From assembly GCA_029262455.1 (NCBI GenBank), contig JAJCZJ010000069.1:18200-82199 (forward strand): 64,000 bases of DNA, read 5' to 3'. Position 1 is the stretch's first letter. The number at the start of each line of letters is the position of its first letter. A model generated the notes under the pieces. It was given only the letters and a program-made list of their open reading frames with translations. It had not been told where the DNA came from and made no database searches. Source of the DNA: Deltaproteobacteria bacterium (GTDB taxonomy: Bacteria; Desulfobacterota; Binatia; HRBIN30; CADEER01). Shown in pieces: positions 27,212-36,143 of the stretch. The translations under genes were made by a program, and so were the position numbers.

Positions 27212-28699
27212 TCAAGCGCTGTTTTTGGGGTTTATCTGGAGTTGCTCAAATGCCAGTCTACGAGCGATCTTTCCGGCGGCGGTTCTGGGGAACTCTGCGA
27301 CACACCGAATGTGTCGTGGAACTTTGTAGTTGGCCAAATGCAGGCGACAGTGGTCGAGTAGTTCACTTTCCTCGACCGGCGCACTGCATCGAACTGCAGC
27401 GTACACGACCTGTCCCCACTGCTCGTCAGCTACGCCGGAGGCAAACGCCTCGAGGACTGCGGAATGACGCTCGAGGGCACGTTCGATCTCGCCTGGATGA
27501 ATGTTCTCGCCGCCCGAAATGATCGTGTCATCCGAGCGCCCAAGAACGTAGAGTTTGCCGGCCTCGTCGATCCAACCCTCATCGCGGGTGGATAGCCAGT
27601 CCGCCGGGTCGCGGGCCGTGCTCTCGCCCACGTAGCCAGGACTGATCATCGGTCCGCGGACTTGGATCTGACCCGCGTCGCCCGCTTCTGCGGTGCCGCC
27701 TGTGCCGTCGCCGATCTGGATCTCGGCGAACAGCAATGGGTTGCCGACACAGCCGCTTCGAATCGCTTCGCCCGGTCGTGCTGTTGCGATTTGGGAAGCC
27801 GTTTCGCTGAGACCGTAGGTCGGGAGTACTGGTGCGCCGATTGCCGCGCAACGTTCGAGCAAGGAGCGCGGTACTGGGCCGCCGCCTACGAGTATCGCGC
27901 GCAGCGAGGGTGGGAACCGCCGGTCGTGGCGTCGATCCAGAGTGCGTTGCAACATGTTTGCGACCACCGACACGATGGTGATGGCGCGTTCGTCGATCGC
28001 CTCGTTGACTGCCTCCGGAGTGAATCGCTCTTGCACTTCGACTGCGTGCCCGTACAGCACACTGCGCATCAGGATGGACAGTCCGCCGACGTGGTTGAGA
28101 GGCATGCAGAGCAACCATCGATCGTTAGGCGCGAGGCCAAGATTGAGTGCCGAACCCATCGCGCTCCAGAGGTGGTTCGCCCACGTCAGGTAAACGCCCT
28201 TCGGGGGTCCGCTGGTCCCCGAAGTGAAGACAATCGAGTGATGGGTGTCGAGCCCGATCGTCGCAATCGACGAACTCTCCGTTGTCCTGGCAACGGGTGC
28301 GTTCCAGACTTGGTCGATATGAACGGCGTCGAGGTCCGCGCGTAGGCTGCCGGCCAGGTCTTGGGTCGTGTCGTCGTAGATGACGATCGCAGCACCGCAA
28401 CGGGTGAGCATCGTCTCGACTTCGGACGCTTGCAGGCGGATCCCGAGAGGGGCGACGATTCGCCCACCCCGCGGCACTGCGTGGAGCAGGCCTACGAGCC
28501 CTGGACCATTGGGCAGTAGCGTCGCAACGACCTGGCCCGGCGCGAGACCGCGCTTCGCAAGAACTTGATCCAGTGCCTCGACCCTGCGCGCCAGCGCCGC
28601 GAAAGTCCAGTTTTGGTCCCTGTAGATCAAGCTCGTGTCGTCGCCGTGGGTGGAGGCGCGGCGCTGGAGCCAATCGGGAGTGCGAACAGTGCTATGCAT
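27212..28699 (-). CDS. menE: o-Succinylbenzoate--CoA ligase MenE
   Basis: A 495-aa ANL-superfamily acyl-CoA synthetase that makes OSB-CoA in menaquinone synthesis. Motifs: P-loop TSGTSGPPKGVYL, LPTYGLSETAS, DEGWIDEAGKLYVLGRSDD and the C-terminal catalytic Lys in TAAGKIARR. Alone it could be any acyl-CoA ligase; the position at the end of a contiguous men operon decides the name. ATG 28699 overlaps the end of menC by eight bases. It is the last gene of the operon in the window; menB is not adjacent. Confidence 0.92.
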   Translation of the reverse strand: MHSTVRTPDWLQRRASTHGDDTSLIYRDQNWTFAALARRVEALDQVLAKRGLAPGQVVATLLPNGPGLVGLLHAVPRGGRIVAPLGIRLQASEVETMLTRCGAAIVIYDDTTQDLAGSLRADLDAVHIDQVWNAPVARTTESSSIATIGLDTHHSIVFTSGTSGPPKGVYLTWANHLWSAMGSALNLGLAPNDRWLLCMPLNHVGGLSILMRSVLYGHAVEVQERFTPEAVNEAIDERAITIVSVVANMLQRTLDRRHDRRFPPSLRAILVGGGPVPRSLLERCAAIGAPVLPTYGLSETASQIATARPGEAIRSGCVGNPLLFAEIQIGDGTGGTAEAGDAGQIQVRGPMISPGYVGESTARDPADWLSTRDEGWIDEAGKLYVLGRSDDTIISGGENIHPGEIERALERHSAVLEAFASGVADEQWGQVVYAAVRCSAPVEESELLDHCRLHLANYKVPRHIRCVAEFPRTAAGKIARRLAFEQLQINPKNSA

Positions 28700-29783
28700 C
28701 ACGCCACTTTCGTAGCAGCTCCGCCGAGGGAGTGACGCCGATGCCGCGGGGTGCCGCTAAGGTCACGACGCCTCTGTTGGGCTCTAGGGAACGCTCCACC
28801 AAGTCGCCAGCGAGAAGGGATGCGGTTGCGAGGCCGTGCGCCCGAGCCGGGTTCTTCGGTGCCATCTCCATCGCCAGCGCGGCGATATGGGTTGCCGCCC
28901 CGATCCCGATGCTGGTTTCCAGGTTGGATGTGACGACGACGCCACACTCGGCCGCCGCCGCGAGTTCGATGGCCTTCACACTGATCGCGAATCCGATGCG
29001 TGTCGGCTTGAGGACCAAGACATCCGCGGCGGCGATGTCGATGCAGCGGTCGATATCGGTCAACGTCGTTAGGGATTCGTCGGCTGCGATTGGAATGCTC
29101 GTGTGGCGCCGGAGCTCGGCGAGTTCCTCCAAGGTTGCGCATGGCTGCTCGACGTACTCGATGTCGAGCGGCTCGAGCGCCCGAAGAGCGTCTCGTGCTT
29201 CAGCCGGTTGCCAAGCGCCGTTGCAGTCGATGCGGATGCCTAACTCGGGATGATTGAGCCTTACGGTTCGGATCCATCCACTGCCATGCGCGTGGTGTTG
29301 CGGGTCGAGTTTGATCTTGATGCACCTGACTCCTGCAGCGATGGCTTCGTCGACAGCCGACAGTGCGGTTGCGTCGCTACGGCGATCGATCATTGCGTTC
29401 ACGGGTACGAGAAGCGGCTGGTTCGGGGTTCTCCCGAAGAGCCCGATCATTGGAACTCTCATATGGAGCGCCGCGAGATCGAGCAGGGCGGCTTCAACCC
29501 CGGGGATTCCGTTTCCTGCGGCGGCGAGATCGGGAACGGAGCTCGGATCGAGGTCCAAGCTTTGCATCGCATGCAGCTGCTTGCTCGCTTCTTCGGCGGC
29601 GCGAGCGAGTGTACTTGCGTCGCACCCTGGACCCGGCGCGAGCTCGCCGTTGCCGGTATTGCCCGCGTCATCTGTGATCGAGATCAGAGCGGCGCGGTGG
29701 TGTGTTGTCTCTCCGTGGGCCAGGGCCAGCGGCCGGCGATATGGTATCGCGAACGGCACGACCTCGGTTGCTGCGATCTTCAC
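28692..29783 (-). CDS. menC: o-Succinylbenzoate synthase MenC
   Basis: A 363-aa enolase-superfamily enzyme dehydrating SHCHC to OSB. The barrel residues are in place: KIKL (catalytic Lys pair), RIDCNGAW (metal Asp), YVEQP (metal Glu), AADES (metal Asp) and VLKPTR (catalytic Lys). The start is GTG 29783, which shares GTGA with the menA stop, so menC is translationally coupled to menA. Muconate-cycloisomerase or dipeptide-epimerase activity is a general alternative for this fold, but the neighbours argue for MenC. Confidence 0.94.
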   Translation of the reverse strand: MKIAATEVVPFAIPYRRPLALAHGETTHHRAALISITDDAGNTGNGELAPGPGCDASTLARAAEEASKQLHAMQSLDLDPSSVPDLAAAGNGIPGVEAALLDLAALHMRVPMIGLFGRTPNQPLLVPVNAMIDRRSDATALSAVDEAIAAGVRCIKIKLDPQHHAHGSGWIRTVRLNHPELGIRIDCNGAWQPAEARDALRALEPLDIEYVEQPCATLEELAELRRHTSIPIAADESLTTLTDIDRCIDIAAADVLVLKPTRIGFAISVKAIELAAAAECGVVVTSNLETSIGIGAATHIAALAMEMAPKNPARAHGLATASLLAGDLVERSLEPNRGVVTLAAPRGIGVTPSAELLRKWRDA

Positions 29784-30664
29784 AGGCAGAGGCCGATGCT
29801 GAGCAGGGCCGCGAACACCAATTCGAGGAGGGCGGTGTCGCGTAGCAGAGGGTTGAGCTTCGCCCCATCGAGTGTCGCCACCCGGCGTGTCAGCTGCACG
29901 GCGCGGACGGCGGGCAGAAGGGCGAGCAGTGGCCCGTAGCTATCGAGGCGGACGGCGAGCAGTGGCGGGATGGCGAATGCCATTGCGAGCAGGAGCGCGT
30001 ACTCGACGCGAGTGGCGCGATCTCCGTACCGCACCGCGATGGTTCGTTTGTTCGCGCGCGCGTCGTTGTCGACGTCACGGGTGTTGTTGACGGCGAGGAT
30101 TGCGGTGGCGAGCGCACCGACTGCACAGCCACTGAGAAAGACGGACGTGGTCACGGTGTTCGCCTGAACGAGATACGTACCGCACACTGCAGCCGGGCCG
30201 AAGAATACGAAGACGAAGACGTCTCCGAGTCCGAGGTAGGCGAGCGGCCATGGGCCGGCGGTGTAGGCGATGCCGGAAATGATCGACAGCACGCCGATCA
30301 AGAGAATGGGCCAGCCGGCGAGCTGAACGAGGTAGAGTCCGGCGATTGCTGCGCCGACGAAGCAGGCGATGGCGCCAAGCCGCATACGACTCGGTGAGAT
30401 CAGGCCGCGCTCGACCGCGCGCGCCGGCCCGGTGCGCTTTTCGTTGTCGGCGCCACGTTCGAAGTCTTCGACGTCGTTGATGAAGTTGGTTCCGATCTGG
30501 ATCAGGATGGCGCCGAGGAGTGCAGCACTCGCGCCGCCCCAGTGGGCGCTGTCGTCGCGGATTGCATGCGCGGTGCCGACGACGACCGGGGCGATAGCCG
30601 CGGTGAGGGTTGCCGGACGCGCCGCCATCAACCAGGCCGCTGCGATCGATTGAGATTGCGTCAT
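29780..30664 (-). CDS. menA: 1,4-Dihydroxy-2-naphthoate polyprenyltransferase MenA
   Basis: A 294-aa inner-membrane UbiA-family prenyltransferase with about eight to nine helices. The two Asp-rich Mg/diphosphate motifs are NFINDVEDFERGAD and NNTRDVDNDARANKRT. It attaches the polyprenyl tail to DHNA, giving demethylmenaquinone, the substrate of MenG in the same operon. ATG 30664 lies seven bases after the menH stop; the longer frame lies inside menH and is rejected. Confidence 0.95.
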   Translation of the reverse strand: MTQSQSIAAAWLMAARPATLTAAIAPVVVGTAHAIRDDSAHWGGASAALLGAILIQIGTNFINDVEDFERGADNEKRTGPARAVERGLISPSRMRLGAIACFVGAAIAGLYLVQLAGWPILLIGVLSIISGIAYTAGPWPLAYLGLGDVFVFVFFGPAAVCGTYLVQANTVTTSVFLSGCAVGALATAILAVNNTRDVDNDARANKRTIAVRYGDRATRVEYALLLAMAFAIPPLLAVRLDSYGPLLALLPAVRAVQLTRRVATLDGAKLNPLLRDTALLELVFAALLSIGLCL

Positions 30665-30671
30665 TGGAACC

Positions 30672-31475
30672 TCATTGTGGCTTCTCGGCGGCAGGTCGCT
30701 CGGCAAGAAAGTCGAGCACTTCGCGAACAAAGTCCTCCGCTTTTTCGAGGTGAGTCGTGTGCCCGGCATCGGCCACGACTGTGCGCCGGCTGTTGGGCAT
30801 CAGCAGGTGCATCTCGTCGGCGATCCGCTGGAACTTTTCATCGAGGGCTCCAGTCAGGAGCATCGTTTGTTGAGGAAGCGCGCTCAAACGGTCCCACATG
30901 GACGGTTGTGAACCGGTGCCGAGAGTGTGCAACGCTGCCGCGAGGCCCGGCGCACTATTTTTCATTCGCACCGAAACACTCTGTGCGAGAATCGACTGAG
31001 GCGCGTGCTGCAGCGTTCGGAAGAGGGGCTGCTCGAGCCAGCGTTCGATGAATTGGGACAGTGGTTTGTTTCGAATCTCCTCCGCCAGACGTCGGTCACT
31101 CGCTTTGCGCTCGGTGCGTGCGGCTCCGTCCGCAAGTCCGGGCGACGCGCTTTCGAGGACGAGCTTACGGACTCGATGAGGCGCGGTGCAGGTCAGCGCT
31201 AGCGCGATTCGCCCACCCATCGAGTAACCGAGAAGATCGGTCTGATCGATGTTGAGTCGGTCGAGGACTCCCAGAATATCCGCGACGCACGCATCGAAGT
31301 TGTAGCTGTTTGGGGGCGTGGGTGATCTGCCGTGGCCGGGGAGGTCGATGCGGATGGCCGTATGGCCGACTTCGAGGTCTGCGAGCATCGGTCGCCAGCT
31401 CTCGCTGTTGGTGGTAAAACCGTGCAACAGGACCAGAGGGTCGCCGCCGCCGTCGCATTCGGCGTGCAGGTTCAT
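30672..31475 (-). CDS. menH: SHCHC synthase MenH (alpha/beta hydrolase)
   Basis: A 267-aa alpha/beta hydrolase. The oxyanion turn LLHGFTTNSESW, the nucleophile elbow GYSMGGR and the late DAGHTTHLEKAEDF (catalytic His) are visible. In this operon it should remove pyruvate from SEPHCHC. Start ATG 31475 overlaps the menD stop by ATGA. Without context it would only be called alpha/beta hydrolase; order menD-menH-menA makes MenH by far the best name. Confidence 0.92.
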   Translation of the reverse strand: MNLHAECDGGGDPLVLLHGFTTNSESWRPMLADLEVGHTAIRIDLPGHGRSPTPPNSYNFDACVADILGVLDRLNIDQTDLLGYSMGGRIALALTCTAPHRVRKLVLESASPGLADGAARTERKASDRRLAEEIRNKPLSQFIERWLEQPLFRTLQHAPQSILAQSVSVRMKNSAPGLAAALHTLGTGSQPSMWDRLSALPQQTMLLTGALDEKFQRIADEMHLLMPNSRRTVVADAGHTTHLEKAEDFVREVLDFLAERPAAEKPQ

Positions 31476-33226
31476 GCGATGGACTTCGAAGTCGTTACGG
31501 CAGCCGAGGCTTCGCGAAGCGCTTTGCGCGTCGCTGCTAGATCCTGGTCTCGATCGAGGGGTACCTCGATGATGTCCGTGCCTGGACGTGACAGAGATTC
31601 TCGCACCGAGTCGTCAAATTCGGACCACGATGCGATACGGCGATGCCCGCAGCCGTAGAGCGCTGCCGTGTGACGAAAATCCATGCCGTGCGAGGTCGTG
31701 AAGAACTCGTCGAAGACAGGCCCGAGTTGTGCTTGCGGAAGGAGGGAGAAGATTCCACCGCCATCGTTGTTGAGGACGATGATGGTTGCGTTGACTCCGA
31801 GCCGGCGGGCGGCGAGGAGTCCGTTCATGTCGTGGTAAAAGGAGAGATCGCCGAGGACGCCGACAACTGGCGAACCATCCCCAGCCGCCGCTCCGAGAAT
31901 GCTGGAAACCATACCGTCGATGCCGTTTGCACCGCGGTTGCAGAGAACGCGCACCGGCGGTCCGTCGCTGCCCCAAGCGACTTCCATCTGCCGGATCGGC
32001 AAACTGTTGCCCACGTAGACGATTGCGTTTGCGTCCAGGTGCGCGCGCAAACGTTGCCAGACGCCGGCGCCGCTCAGAGTCGGGTCGCGTAGAAGGTCGT
32101 CGATCAGCGCCGTCCGTGCCGATCGATCGGCAGAAAACCATGCCTCGCTCCACCCTTGGTCCGATTGGCCGATGCGCTCGGTCAGGCCTTCAGAGGTGGT
32201 TGCGATCGATGTGTGCCAGATTTCGCGCCCGGTCATGCTCGGGTCGTTCCAGAATCCGCGAGGATCGACGACGACCTGTGGCATCCCGAGAGCATCGAGC
32301 CAGAGTCGCAATGGCTTGCAGGTGGGAATGCCGCCGAAACGCAGGACGAAGTCCGGCGAATATTGTTCCGCGAATATGTCGTTCGCAACGAGTGCTTCGT
32401 AGGTGTCGACGACTTGGTCGTCGTAGGGCTTCGCCCGCAGCTGCGAAGTTGCGTCTGCGAGGATCGGAATGTGAGCGTGGCGGGCCAAGGCGTAGACTGC
32501 GGCAAGGTCGTCGGCGTCGTGGTCGCCGGGGCCACAGAGGATCAGAGGGCGGCTGCAGTCGTCCAGGTCGGCTGCGAGTCGGTCGAGGTCGCTGGTCCTC
32601 GGCGCGGCTGCGCCTTTCTGGATCGTGCGCATCGTGGCGGTCTGGTCGACCTCGGTGGGGATGTCTTGCAACGAGAACCCGGTGGGGATGAGCGGCTCTC
32701 GCAGCGGAAAGTTGAGGTGAACGACGCCCGCGGTGGCGCTCGTCGACTCTTGCACCGCACGAACTGCCAGTTGTCGGAAGTAGGTCGCGCCGCACTCCGG
32801 CATGCCGACTTCGACAAAAAGTTTTGGGTAGTCCCCGAAAAGCTTGATCTGGTCGATAGTTTGGCCGGCCTCGCGGTCGCGCAGCTCGTGCGGGCGATCA
32901 GCGGTGAGCACGATGAGCGGCACGGCGCCGTGCGCTGCCTCGATGACAGCTGGGTAGAAGTTCGCTGCCGCCGTTCCCGAAGTGCAGACGATTGCGACGG
33001 CCCGGCGTGTGCTCTTGGCGAGGCCGACAGCGAAAAACGAGGCGCTGCGTTCGTCGATGTGCGACCAGCAGCGAAGTCCGGGTTGGCGTGCGAGAGTGAC
33101 GGTGAGAGGCGTGGACCGCGCTCCTGGGGCAATGCACACGTCGCGAACTCCAACAGCGGCCAGTTGCGCCGCGAAGGCTTGCAAGCAGCGGTACATTTCG
33201 ACGGTACCGCTCGCGCTATCGGTCAT
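31472..33226 (-). CDS. menD: SEPHCHC synthase MenD
   Basis: A 584-aa TPP enzyme joining isochorismate and 2-oxoglutarate. It has the N-terminal CIAPGARSTPLTVTLA and CTSGTAAANFYPAV, the middle domain DRPHELRDREAGQTIDQ and the C-terminal TPP region GANGIDGMVSSILGAA with GDLSFYHDMNGL. ATG 33226 is coupled to the menF stop by an ATGA overlap. The 136-residue upstream extension of the open frame is antisense-style noise inside menF and is rejected. Confidence 0.96.
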   Translation of the reverse strand: MTDSASGTVEMYRCLQAFAAQLAAVGVRDVCIAPGARSTPLTVTLARQPGLRCWSHIDERSASFFAVGLAKSTRRAVAIVCTSGTAAANFYPAVIEAAHGAVPLIVLTADRPHELRDREAGQTIDQIKLFGDYPKLFVEVGMPECGATYFRQLAVRAVQESTSATAGVVHLNFPLREPLIPTGFSLQDIPTEVDQTATMRTIQKGAAAPRTSDLDRLAADLDDCSRPLILCGPGDHDADDLAAVYALARHAHIPILADATSQLRAKPYDDQVVDTYEALVANDIFAEQYSPDFVLRFGGIPTCKPLRLWLDALGMPQVVVDPRGFWNDPSMTGREIWHTSIATTSEGLTERIGQSDQGWSEAWFSADRSARTALIDDLLRDPTLSGAGVWQRLRAHLDANAIVYVGNSLPIRQMEVAWGSDGPPVRVLCNRGANGIDGMVSSILGAAAGDGSPVVGVLGDLSFYHDMNGLLAARRLGVNATIIVLNNDGGGIFSLLPQAQLGPVFDEFFTTSHGMDFRHTAALYGCGHRRIASWSEFDDSVRESLSRPGTDIIEVPLDRDQDLAATRKALREASAAVTTSKSIA

Positions 33227-34596
33227 TCTCGATCCGTCAATGCCGCCAGCATCGATCCGAGCTTGAGGTCGGTTTCGGCAAGTTCTTGGGCTGGATCGGA
33301 GCTGGCGACGATTCCTGCACCAGCGAAGGTGTGGGCGTCCTTGCCGCGCAAGACGCCGGATCGCAGCCCGACAGCCATCTCGCCGTTCCCCTGGGTGTCG
33401 ATCCATCCGATCGGCGCCGCGTACCAGCCGCGTTCGAAGCGTTCCTGTACCTCCAGCCGTTCGAGAGCTCCCTGCTTCGGATATCCTCCGACGGCTGGGC
33501 TGGGGTGCAGGGCTTCGACCACCGAAAGGATGTGGTTGCCGGGGCGAACATGGCCGTGAATCGGGGTGCGCAGGTGTTGCACGTCGTGCAAACCGAGCAC
33601 CTCCGGTTCTTCCCCAACCTCGAGATCGTCGCACAGAGGAAGTAGATCGTCGGTAATGCCGCGCACAACGATGTCGTGCTCGCTTCTGTCCTTGTCACTC
33701 TCCTCGAGAGATCGCCGCAGCTCGGAGTCGGTATCCTTCGTGGCACCGCGTTTGATCGTTCCAGCCAGCGCCAAGGTGTGAAGCGACTGGTTTTTGATGC
33801 TGACCAACGTTTCGGGAGTCGCGCCGACAAAATCGGCGGCGCCGCCGGGGAACGAGAAGATCGTGCACTCCGGTTGCGTCGAGCGCAGCCTTTCGAGAAC
33901 AGAGGCGAGATCGAAGTCGCCATCGCTGTGAAGGTGGAGCGAGCGAGCCAGCACCAACTTTTCGATCTCGTTGCGCTGAATCATATCGATCGTTGCTTGG
34001 ACATCAGCGGTCCAGGAGTCTGCCGCCGGCGTGGTGTCGGCGTCGCAGATCGGTGACCTTCCACTTGCCGACGCCGTGCGTCGATAGGCGGGAATCGTGT
34101 CATCGACGAGTTGAGCAGCCAAAGCCTCGAGATCACTGTCTTCGCGGATCTCGGCGTTGCGAACCAAGGCGTAGCGGCCATCGCGTCCGACGACGGCGAC
34201 TTTTGGTAGTGTCATGCGTGCCGCGGGAAAGCCCCTCCAGACGTCGCTGCTCGGCGCGCCGTCGTTGAAGGAGAATCCGCCTGCCAGAATGGGATGAGTA
34301 AGCCATTCGCTGCTGCTCTCGACGGACAACCCGTTGTTGAGCTCGGCAAGCTGTTCGATGATGTCGCGAAACCTTCCCTGACCGTCGGCGCTGCACTCCC
34401 AGCACGAACCGACCGCTGCGATGGTAAACGCATGGTTCGGTTTCTGCCAATAGAAGGCATCTTCGCCGTTTTTGCGGGCTGCGGCGACCCACGACACCAG
34501 GTCTCGTGGCTTCGGGATATCTGTGATCACGCTGAGGAAGGCGCGCTGGCCGGGCTCACGCCGTTGACTGCGGATCCATGTTTCGATGTGGCTCAT
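33223..34596 (-). CDS. menF: Isochorismate synthase MenF
   Basis: A 457-aa chorismate-binding enzyme, the committing step from chorismate to isochorismate. The C-terminal domain has LALAGTIKRG, SEHDIVVRGITDDL and FAGAGIVASSDP, the chorismate-site hallmarks. ATG 34596 overlaps the menG stop by ATGA. Salicylate or siderophore isochorismate synthases share this fold, but the operon context indicates menaquinone. Confidence 0.94.
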   Translation of the reverse strand: MSHIETWIRSQRREPGQRAFLSVITDIPKPRDLVSWVAAARKNGEDAFYWQKPNHAFTIAAVGSCWECSADGQGRFRDIIEQLAELNNGLSVESSSEWLTHPILAGGFSFNDGAPSSDVWRGFPAARMTLPKVAVVGRDGRYALVRNAEIREDSDLEALAAQLVDDTIPAYRRTASASGRSPICDADTTPAADSWTADVQATIDMIQRNEIEKLVLARSLHLHSDGDFDLASVLERLRSTQPECTIFSFPGGAADFVGATPETLVSIKNQSLHTLALAGTIKRGATKDTDSELRRSLEESDKDRSEHDIVVRGITDDLLPLCDDLEVGEEPEVLGLHDVQHLRTPIHGHVRPGNHILSVVEALHPSPAVGGYPKQGALERLEVQERFERGWYAAPIGWIDTQGNGEMAVGLRSGVLRGKDAHTFAGAGIVASSDPAQELAETDLKLGSMLAALTDRE

Positions 34597-35309
34597 ATCG
34601 ATTGCTGCCGTCGGGCGAAGAGAATCTGGGCAACTCCACCGAAGAGCGGAATTCTGCGGATGTCGCTCCACCCCACTCGCTCCATCAGTGTCTTCATCTC
34701 GCGTGGGTTGGGTAGATAGACGGTGGACTCAGGCAGGTAGCGGTAGGCTTCGGCGTCGGACACCATGCGACCGATCGCCGGAACGATGCGGCGAAAATGG
34801 AAATCGTGCAGCCAGCGCAAAGGAGGGAAGGTGGGTTCGTCGACTTCGATGATCACGATGCGGCCGCCAGGTGCGAGAACTCGAGTGATCTCTGCGAACA
34901 CGGACTCGATGGAGACGAAGTTGCGCAGAGCAAACCCGCTCAGAACGACGCTGGCGGTGTTGTCCGGTAGAGGTAGGCATCCCGCGTCGGCGCGCAGTGC
35001 GCGTGCGTCGATACCGCGCAGCTTCATGCCGCTCAGCATTCCGGCCGAAGGGTCGACACCGATGACCCGCGCGCCGGAGGCGGCAGCCATCTCGGCGAGA
35101 TCGCCGGTGCCACAACCGAGGTCGAGGACGGTGTCATGGCGTTTGATTTCAGCCAATTTCACCGCGCGCCTGCGCCACCTTTGATCGAGGTTGAAGGTGC
35201 AGATGCGGTTGAGGAGATCGTAGCGCGGTGCGATGCGATCGAACATTGCCTCGACGAACGCGGCCTTGTTCGCCGGATCGGGTAGCGACTTTCGCGCGGT
35301 TACGTCCAT
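34593..35309 (-). CDS. menG: Demethylmenaquinone methyltransferase MenG/UbiE
   Basis: A 238-aa SAM-dependent methyltransferase doing the last step of menaquinone synthesis. It begins with the UbiE signature FDRIAPRYDLLNRICTFNLD, has the SAM motif VLDLGCGTGDLAEMA and the family's NFVSIESVFAEITRVLAPGG. Its start overlaps the end of the MerR gene by ten bases and its stop overlaps the menF start by four, so it is translated in series with both. Confidence 0.95.
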   Translation of the reverse strand: MDVTARKSLPDPANKAAFVEAMFDRIAPRYDLLNRICTFNLDQRWRRRAVKLAEIKRHDTVLDLGCGTGDLAEMAAASGARVIGVDPSAGMLSGMKLRGIDARALRADAGCLPLPDNTASVVLSGFALRNFVSIESVFAEITRVLAPGGRIVIIEVDEPTFPPLRWLHDFHFRRIVPAIGRMVSDAEAYRYLPESTVYLPNPREMKTLMERVGWSDIRRIPLFGGVAQILFARRQQSI

Positions 35310-36058
35310 CGTACTTCCAGGTGCCCGTTGTCTGCCTCGGCAACGGCAGCGACTGCGGCCGACAGCTCGTCGTCGGCCCGCCGATCGCGCAGTCGGTCCA
35401 TAGCGCGGTGCAGCAGTGTGCGTTGAAAGTGGACGGCGATGAGCGTCGTGACGGCCGGTAGGAGGGCACGGAAGGTGTCTGCGACGTCGGCCGCATCGGC
35501 ACCAGTGTCGCCGACTTTGCGCACATGCTCGTCAAACAGGTCGATCGCACCGTCGCACACGGATTCGACGCTGCGAGCGTGGCGCATGGCGATCTGCAGC
35601 AGCTCGTCGACGGGAAATCCCTCGCCGAGCAGTGTCAGCCCTGCCTTTGCCATCTGAACGTCGGCCTCGGAGTACAGCTCGGTACCGGCCGCGTCTCTGG
35701 TCGGGACCAGCAGATCGGCGGCACGCAGGGACGCCAGGATTGCTTCGGGAACTCCCGATTCACTCGCTAGCTGTCCAACCGTGAGGGTTCTCGCTCCCTC
35801 TTCTTTGGCTACAGCCGTGAGCAGGGCGGCCGATCTCGAGTCCTCACCGCCGCTCAGCAGACGTCGTATGAGATCGAGGGTGAAACCCTGGGTCTGGTAC
35901 TCGCGGACCTTTCTTAGGGTTGCGAGGTGGCTATCGTCGTACACAGCGGTACGTCCGACCCGTCGTGGCCGACCCAGCAGGCCTTTGGCCTGATAGAAGC
36001 GGATGGTGTCGACCTTCTCGCCGGCCGCGTTTGCCAGTTCTTCGATTCGATATTCCAT
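35300..36058 (-). CDS. MerR-family regulator with two MerR-type HTH domains, head of the men operon
   Basis: A 252-aa protein. Residues 1-70 are a canonical MerR winged helix (YRIEELANAAGEKVDTIRFY, then VREYQTQGFTLDLIRRLL). Residues ~90-160 look like a second copy (LTVGQLASESGVPEAILASL, ELYSEADVQMAKAGLTLLG). The last ~90 residues are a helical effector region with one Cys (SVESVCDGAID), not the metal-binding Cys pattern of MerR/CueR. The gene overlaps menG by ten bases, so the regulator and the pathway share one mRNA. Palindromes in its own promoter suggest autoregulation. The effector is unknown; a quinone-pathway intermediate or redox signal is speculation. Confidence 0.88.
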   Translation of the reverse strand: MEYRIEELANAAGEKVDTIRFYQAKGLLGRPRRVGRTAVYDDSHLATLRKVREYQTQGFTLDLIRRLLSGGEDSRSAALLTAVAKEEGARTLTVGQLASESGVPEAILASLRAADLLVPTRDAAGTELYSEADVQMAKAGLTLLGEGFPVDELLQIAMRHARSVESVCDGAIDLFDEHVRKVGDTGADAADVADTFRALLPAVTTLIAVHFQRTLLHRAMDRLRDRRADDELSAAVAAVAEADNGHLEVRWT

Positions 36059-36095
36059 GAGTAACTACTCATAGAGTAATTACTCACAAGATCAA
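36058..36095 (-). promoter_or_regulatory. Promoter and double palindromic operator of the merR-men operon
   Basis: On the minus strand: -35 TTGATC (36095-36090), 16-base spacer, -10 TATGAG (36073-36068), then nine bases to the ATG at 36058. Two palindromes sit here: GAGTAATTACTC (36074-36085) inside the spacer, and TGAGTA-AC-TACTCA (36058-36071, plus-strand reading) over the -10 box and start codon; their centres are 15 bp apart. Spacer binding is the classical MerR mode. No Shine-Dalgarno is visible, so the mRNA may be nearly leaderless. Confidence 0.7.
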
Positions 36096-36143
36096 GGGGG
36101 GGTAAGCCCTTTGAATATAGGTACTTACGGGGAATCTCGAGAG

